From an uncultured bacterium (GTDB taxonomy: Bacteria > Planctomycetota > JAJSAM01 > JAJVHW01): a stretch of DNA of 64,000 nt. Made by a program: the position numbers and the translations under genes. The notes under the pieces were generated by a model that saw nothing but the letters and a program-made list of their open reading frames with translations, ran no database searches and was not told the DNA's origin. The stretch covers positions 310,001 through 374,000 of the forward strand of contig CALKVK010000035.1 in NCBI GenBank assembly GCA_937996235.1, written 5' to 3'. Of this stretch, positions 59,793-64,000 are shown one piece after another; within the stretch, counting starts at the first letter, position 1; every line of letters starts with the position of its first letter.

Positions 59793-60493
59793 CGGCGCCC
59801 CGCGCGGTGCTGTTCGATCTCTTCCACACGCTGATCGCGCTGCGGCCCGGCGGCGCGCTGGGCCCGCCGACGTGGCAGGCGCTCGGCGTCTCGCGCGCCG
59901 CGTACGAGCAGAGCTTCTTCACCGACCACGACGGGCGCGCGACGGGCGCCGTCCGCGACGCGGTCGAGTCGCTGCGGCTCGTCGCGCACCGCATCGACCC
60001 GTCGATCCCGCTCGAGCGCATCCGCAGCGCGGCCGAGGCGCGCGCGCGGCGCTTCGCGCACGCGTTCGAGAACGTGGCGCCGGGGGTGCTCGCCGGACTC
60101 GCGCGGCTGCGCGCGGCGGGCGTGCGCACGGCGCTCGTCTCGAACGCGTCGTGGGAGGAGATCGGCTGGTTCGACGGCAGCGCGCTCGCGCCGCTCTTCG
60201 ACGCAGCCGTCTTCTCGTGCGACGCCGGCGTCGCGAAGCCCGACCCGGCCATCTACATCACGGCCCTGCGCGCGGTCGGCGTGCCGCCCGAGCACGCGTG
60301 GTTCGTCGGCGACGGCGGCAGCGACGAGCACCGCGGCGCGCGCGCGGTCGGCATGCGGCCCGTGCTGGTGCTGCACCTCCTGCGCGAGGTCTGGCCGGAC
60401 CGCATCGACGAGCGCGCGCGGCACGCCGATCTCGTGCTCGAGGACATCGAGGCGGTCGCCGACGCGGCCCTCGCCCGGGAGGGGCTGCGATGA
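59789..60493 (+). CDS. HAD-superfamily hydrolase
   Basis: 234 residues. The HAD motifs are I (VLFDLFHTLIAL: DxF variant DLF with two Phe-side residues), II (TALVSNAS), III (the Lys in DAGVAKPDPAIY) and IV (FVGDGGSDEH). The second Asp of motif I (DxD) is replaced, since the sequence is D-L-F; phosphatase action usually needs it, so a dehalogenase-like or other HAD chemistry is possible. It starts within the rtcB stop and overlaps the next gene by 4 nt. A link to RNA repair is suggested only by position. Confidence 0.88.
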   Translation: MTAPRAVLFDLFHTLIALRPGGALGPPTWQALGVSRAAYEQSFFTDHDGRATGAVRDAVESLRLVAHRIDPSIPLERIRSAAEARARRFAHAFENVAPGVLAGLARLRAAGVRTALVSNASWEEIGWFDGSALAPLFDAAVFSCDAGVAKPDPAIYITALRAVGVPPEHAWFVGDGGSDEHRGARAVGMRPVLVLHLLREVWPDRIDERARHADLVLEDIEAVADAALAREGLR

Positions 60494-61170
60494 AGACGTC
60501 GATCCGGGCGGAGGGCTGCGACGCACGGCTCGTCGCGGGCGTCGTCGAGGCGTTCGACGTGCAGGTCGATGCGACCGCGGGTGCTCTCGAGGAGGAGTTG
60601 ACGACGACGCTGCGCACGCTCGCGGAGAGTCCGGACGCCGGGCCGCCGCAGGCGGTGCGCGACGCCGTGCGCGATCTGCTGCGTGCCGCGGGCTACAAGC
60701 CCTCGGGCCGCGGCAAGCCGGCCAGCGAGTACCTCGCCGGCGCGGCGCAGAAGGGCGCGTTCCCGCGCATCTCGACGCTCGTCGACGCCGCGAACCTCTG
60801 CTCGCTGCGCTCCGGTCTCCCGATCTCGCTCCTCGACCGCACGCGCGCCCTCGAGGGCACGACGGGTCTCGTCATCCGGCCGGGGCGGAGCGGCGAGCGC
60901 TACGTCTTCAACGGCGCCGGACAGGAGATCGACGTCGCGGGACTGCTGTGCGTCGCGCGCGAGGACGGCGCGCCGGTCGGCAACGCGGTGAAGGACTCGC
61001 TCGCGACGCGCACGGACGCCGCGACGCGCGCCGTGCTCGCGGTGGTGTGGGGCAGCACCGCGTGCGCGCCGCACGTGGACGTCGCGCACGTGACGTCCGC
61101 ACTCGCCGCGGCGCTCGTAGCGCACTGCGCCGCGCGGGACGTCACGACGGCGTTCGTGCGCGGCGCGTAG
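60490..61170 (+). CDS. B3/B4-domain (PheT-like tRNA-editing fold) protein
   Basis: 226 residues. The sequence fits the free-standing B3/4 domain found in PheRS beta chains: SEYLAGAAQKGAFPRISTLV, DAANLCSLRSGLPISLLDR and ERYVFNGAGQEIDVAGLLCV. Stand-alone forms are thought to hydrolyse mischarged aminoacyl-tRNAs, but the activity is little studied. It is the last gene of the rtcB-HAD operon and overlaps HAD by 4 nt. The operon therefore groups two RNA-directed activities. Confidence 0.85.
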   Translation: MKTSIRAEGCDARLVAGVVEAFDVQVDATAGALEEELTTTLRTLAESPDAGPPQAVRDAVRDLLRAAGYKPSGRGKPASEYLAGAAQKGAFPRISTLVDAANLCSLRSGLPISLLDRTRALEGTTGLVIRPGRSGERYVFNGAGQEIDVAGLLCVAREDGAPVGNAVKDSLATRTDAATRAVLAVVWGSTACAPHVDVAHVTSALAAALVAHCAARDVTTAFVRGA

Positions 61171-61247
61171 CGACGACGCGGCGCGTCCGCGAAGATGCGT
61201 CGGACGTGACCGTGGAAGCGCCCGCACCTGCCCGTGGTTCCCCTGCC

Positions 61248-63446
61248 GTGCGCCTCGTCCGTGTCGCCGCCCTCGTTGCCGCGCTGCTCGCGCCCGCGTC
61301 CGCGCAGGACGCGGGCGACCCCGCACCGCCGCCCCACCCCCCGGAGCCCCCCGCCATGGACGCCGCCGCCCCGCGCCACACGAACCGGCTCGCGACCGAG
61401 TCGAGTCCCTACCTGCTGCAGCACGCGCACAACCCCGTGGACTGGCGGCCCTGGGGCGACGAGGCGTTCGAGGTCGCGGCCCGCGAGGGCAAGCCCGTGT
61501 TCCTCTCGATCGGCTACTCGACGTGCCACTGGTGCCACGTGATGGAGCGCGAGTCGTTCGAGGACGAGGACGTCGCGCAGCTGCTGAACGCGGAGTTCGT
61601 GTGCATCAAGGTGGACCGCGAGGAGCGGCCCGACGTGGACGCGCTCTACATGGCGTCGGTCCAGGCGCTGACGGGGCAGGGCGGCTGGCCGCTCTCCGTC
61701 TGGCTCACGCCCGACCGCAAGCCGTTCTTCGGCGGCACGTACTTCCCGCCGACCGACCGCTACGGGCGGCCGGGCTTCACGACGATCCTGACGCGCATCG
61801 CGACGCTCTGGCGCGAGCGGCGCCGCGACCTCGAGCAGCAGTCCGAGCAGGTGCTCGGTCACATCGGCGAGCGCGCGGGCGCCGACGCCGACGGCACGCT
61901 CGACGCCGACACGCTCGACACCGCGGTGCGCCAGTACCGCGCGGCCTTCGACGCGCAGTACGGCGGCTTCGGCCCGCCGCCGAAGTTCCCGCGCGCCTTC
62001 TCGCTCTCGTTCCTCATGCGGCAGGCGGCGCGCGGCCACGCGGCGGAGCTGCTGCCGCTCGTGCGCGGAACGCTCGACGCACTCGCGCGCGGCGGCATCC
62101 ACGACCAGGTCGGGGGCGGGTTCCACCGCTACTCGACCGACCGCGAGTGGCTGGTGCCGCACTTCGAGAAGATGCTCTACGACCAGGCGCTGCTCGGGCG
62201 CGCGTACCTCGACGCGTTCGCACTGACGCACGACCCGCGCTACGCAGCCGTCGCGCGCGACGTCTGCGACTACGTGCTGCGCGACCTGCGCGACGAGGCG
62301 GGCGGGTTCCACTGCGCGGAGGACGCGGACTCGGAGGGCGAGGAGGGCGTCTTCTACGTGTGGACGCGCGCGCAGGTCGAGGCGGTGCTCGGCGCCGCAG
62401 ACGCCGCGCTCTTCTGCGACGTCCACGACGTGAGCGCCGAGGGCAACTTCGTCGAGGAGGCGTCGCGGCGGCGCACGGGCGCGAGCATCCCGCGCCTCGC
62501 CGAGCCGCTCGCGGCGCACGCGCAGCGGCTCGGGACGACCGAGGACGCGCTCGAGGCGCGGCTCGCACCGCTGCGCGCGCAGCTCCTGGCCGCACGTGCG
62601 CGGCGCGTGCGCCCGCACCTCGACGACAAGGTGCTCACCGACTGGAACGGGCTGATGATCGGCACGCTCGCGCGCGCCGGCGCGTTGCTCGACGAGCCCC
62701 GCTACACGGCGGCGGCGAACGAGGCGGCGGACTTCGTGCTCACGCACCTCCGCACCGATGGCGGACTGCTGCACCGCTACCGCAAGGGCGAGGCGGGCAT
62801 CCCCGCGTTCCTCGACGACCACGCGTACCTCGCGTGGGGGCTGCTCGAGCTGCACCAGGCGACGCAGGAGCCCGCGCGGCTCGTGGCCGCGCGCGAGATC
62901 GCCCACGCGCTCGTCGCGCGTTTCCGCGACGACGCGACCGGCACGTTCCGGCTCGTCGACGCGCACGCCGACGGCATCGCGCCCCCCACCGATCTCTACG
63001 ACGGCGCGCTGCCGTCGGGCAACTCGCTCGCCGTGTACGCGCTCCTGCGCATCGGGCGCCTCTGCGGCGACGAGGAGCTCGCGGCGGCCGGGCGCCGCGC
63101 GCTCGCCGGCTGGGCGGGCACCATCGAGCGCTACCCGATGGGATATGCGTTCGCGCTGCTCGCGCTCGACGACGAGCTCGGCGCGGCGCGCGAGGTCGTC
63201 GTCGCCGGCGCCGCGGACGACCCGCAGACGCGTGCGCTGCTCGCGGAGGCGGCGCGCGGGTTCCGGCCGCGCGAGCTCGTCGTCCTCGTGCCGTCGGGAC
63301 CGGCCGGCGACGCGCTGCGCGCGGCCGCGCCGGAGCTCGCGACGAAGGTCCCGGTGGACGGGCGCGCCGCGGCGTACGTCTGCACGGGGCGGACGTGCGC
63401 GGCGCCGGTCACGAGCGTCGAGGCGCTACGGGCGCTGCTCGACTGA
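61248..63446 (+). CDS. YyaL/DUF255-type thioredoxin-domain protein, exported
   Basis: 732 residues from GTG 61248, chosen because it starts a normal signal peptide (VRVAALVAALLAPASAQ); upstream GTGs at 61206 and 61212 are possible. The thioredoxin part begins at about 40 (HTNRLATESSPYLLQHAHNP) with the motif GYSTCHWCHVME (CxxC-like CHWC). The rest is the alpha/alpha toroid of the YyaL (SSP411) family (YGGFGPPPKFPRAF, GIHDQVGGGFHRYSTDREWL, HFEKMLYDQALL, HCAEDADSEGEEG). The family role is undefined, with a suggested disulfide-exchange or carbohydrate link. Export, which is not general in the family, suggests a periplasmic redox role. Confidence 0.88.
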   Translation: MRLVRVAALVAALLAPASAQDAGDPAPPPHPPEPPAMDAAAPRHTNRLATESSPYLLQHAHNPVDWRPWGDEAFEVAAREGKPVFLSIGYSTCHWCHVMERESFEDEDVAQLLNAEFVCIKVDREERPDVDALYMASVQALTGQGGWPLSVWLTPDRKPFFGGTYFPPTDRYGRPGFTTILTRIATLWRERRRDLEQQSEQVLGHIGERAGADADGTLDADTLDTAVRQYRAAFDAQYGGFGPPPKFPRAFSLSFLMRQAARGHAAELLPLVRGTLDALARGGIHDQVGGGFHRYSTDREWLVPHFEKMLYDQALLGRAYLDAFALTHDPRYAAVARDVCDYVLRDLRDEAGGFHCAEDADSEGEEGVFYVWTRAQVEAVLGAADAALFCDVHDVSAEGNFVEEASRRRTGASIPRLAEPLAAHAQRLGTTEDALEARLAPLRAQLLAARARRVRPHLDDKVLTDWNGLMIGTLARAGALLDEPRYTAAANEAADFVLTHLRTDGGLLHRYRKGEAGIPAFLDDHAYLAWGLLELHQATQEPARLVAAREIAHALVARFRDDATGTFRLVDAHADGIAPPTDLYDGALPSGNSLAVYALLRIGRLCGDEELAAAGRRALAGWAGTIERYPMGYAFALLALDDELGAAREVVVAGAADDPQTRALLAEAARGFRPRELVVLVPSGPAGDALRAAAPELATKVPVDGRAAAYVCTGRTCAAPVTSVEALRALLD

Positions 63447-63557
63447 GAGACGCGCCGTTCGGGGTCCGGCGCCCGGCGGCCCGTCAGCTCGGGCACCGGG
63501 AGGGCACTCGGGCACCGGACGGGGAGGGAGTGACGGGGAGAGCGCAGCGCCGGCGCG

Positions 63558-63998
63558 CTACTCGTTGCGGTACTTCTTGTGGCAGGTGTTGCAGCCGTCG
63601 GAGACGGTCTGGAATGCGCCGTCCGCCGCGGCGGCGTCGTTGCGCGCGAGCGCCTCCTCGAGCGTCTTCGCGGCGTGCTCCTCGGCGGCGAGCAGTTGCA
63701 TGAACTCGGCGCCCTTCGCCTTCGACTCGTCGAGGCGCGCGAGCTCGCGGTAGTGCTCCCAGAGCATCGTGGCCTCGTGCTTCGGCGAGACGTCCGGGTG
63801 CTTCTCGGGCGTCCTCCAGCCGGCCTCCTTGCAGGCCTTCAGCAGGTCGTTGCGGAAGTCCACGTCGACCATCGCGTCCAGGATCCCGGCGGGTTCGACG
63901 ACCGACGGGAGATCGTCCGGGACGGTCGCGAGCTCCGCGGCGCTCGGCGGCACGAACGCGGCGACGTCGCGGTAGAGGCCGGGGTAGTTGGGGCTGCA
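63558..63998 (-). CDS. c-type cytochrome, partial (N-terminus outside window)
   Basis: The frame is open to the right edge, giving 146 visible residues. The heme-binding motif CNTCHKKYRNE sits at the very C-terminus, as in cytochrome c' -like four-helix proteins. The preceding helices (EEHAAKTLEEALARNDAAAADGAF in pieces) fit that fold. It would carry one heme c in the periplasm. The signal peptide and operon partners lie outside the window. Confidence 0.78.
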   Translation of the reverse strand, partial: CSPNYPGLYRDVAAFVPPSAAELATVPDDLPSVVEPAGILDAMVDVDFRNDLLKACKEAGWRTPEKHPDVSPKHEATMLWEHYRELARLDESKAKGAEFMQLLAAEEHAAKTLEEALARNDAAAADGAFQTVSDGCNTCHKKYRNE

Positions 63999-64000
63999 GC

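Overview
The window is very GC-rich (third codon positions are almost all G or C) and densely coded on both strands, with short intergenic gaps and GTG starts mixed with ATG. It looks like a free-living Gram-negative-type bacterium with a complex envelope: lipoproteins, signal peptides, periplasmic adaptor proteins and pseudopilins. An ECF sigma factor fused to a membrane anchor and export-type repeats, a secreted squalene-cyclase-like toroid protein, a sulfatase-like hydrolase, FG-GAP repeats and a GldF-GldG fusion together suggest a high-GC Planctomycetota-type lineage. A Myxococcota-like relative is the main alternative. This placement is inference from gene content; no rRNA or other phylogenetic marker was analysed.

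Layout. 0-5 kb: the end of a radical SAM gene, then a leftward operon PepSY protein - secreted protein - OmpR-type regulator - histidine kinase. The kinase start region carries a 199-bp inverted-repeat element inserted in frame. 5-9 kb: a large lipoprotein, a second inverted-repeat element, a DinB-like protein, a zinc-ribbon protein and a short YidC-like insertase. 9-12.6 kb: an HlyD adaptor plus an ABC exporter with ATPase and permease fused. 12.7-31.6 kb: secreted and surface functions (FG-GAP protein, sulfatase-like lipoprotein, two tandem pseudopilins, toroid protein, esterase) and small regulators, ending in the ECF-fusion gene.

31.6-34 kb is a small foreign-looking island: a decayed tyrosine recombinase, a SIR2-family protein of probable anti-phage type, then tRNA-Pro(GGG). 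34.4-40.7 kb: a Tag-like glycosylase and a three-gene Gld-type ABC operon. 40.7-50 kb: mostly housekeeping and methyl-cycle genes: a CoA-linked semialdehyde dehydrogenase, oligoribonuclease, ahcY in a coupled operon with an ArsR-methyltransferase regulator, lysS and a DUF4388/TPR protein. 50.2-51 kb is a gene-free block of structured repeats. 51-64 kb: pyruvate kinase, a phosphodiesterase, a glycosyltransferase, a peroxiredoxin next to a persulfide dioxygenase-rhodanese fusion, a PP2C-cNMP fusion, tRNA-Met(CAT), an RtcB-HAD-B3/B4 operon, a YyaL-type thioredoxin-domain protein and a cytochrome c cut by the window edge.

The most unusual material is repetitive. A GGACCGTCCCC core recurs with 46-bp spacing in two intergenic arrays about 41 kb apart. 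A divergent 45-bp-spaced version lies inside the linker of the ABC exporter gene, where it encodes a repeated peptide. A palindromic element recurs with exact 167-bp spacing near 50.5 kb, with one inverted copy. Two MITE-like elements lie near 2.5 and 7.1 kb.
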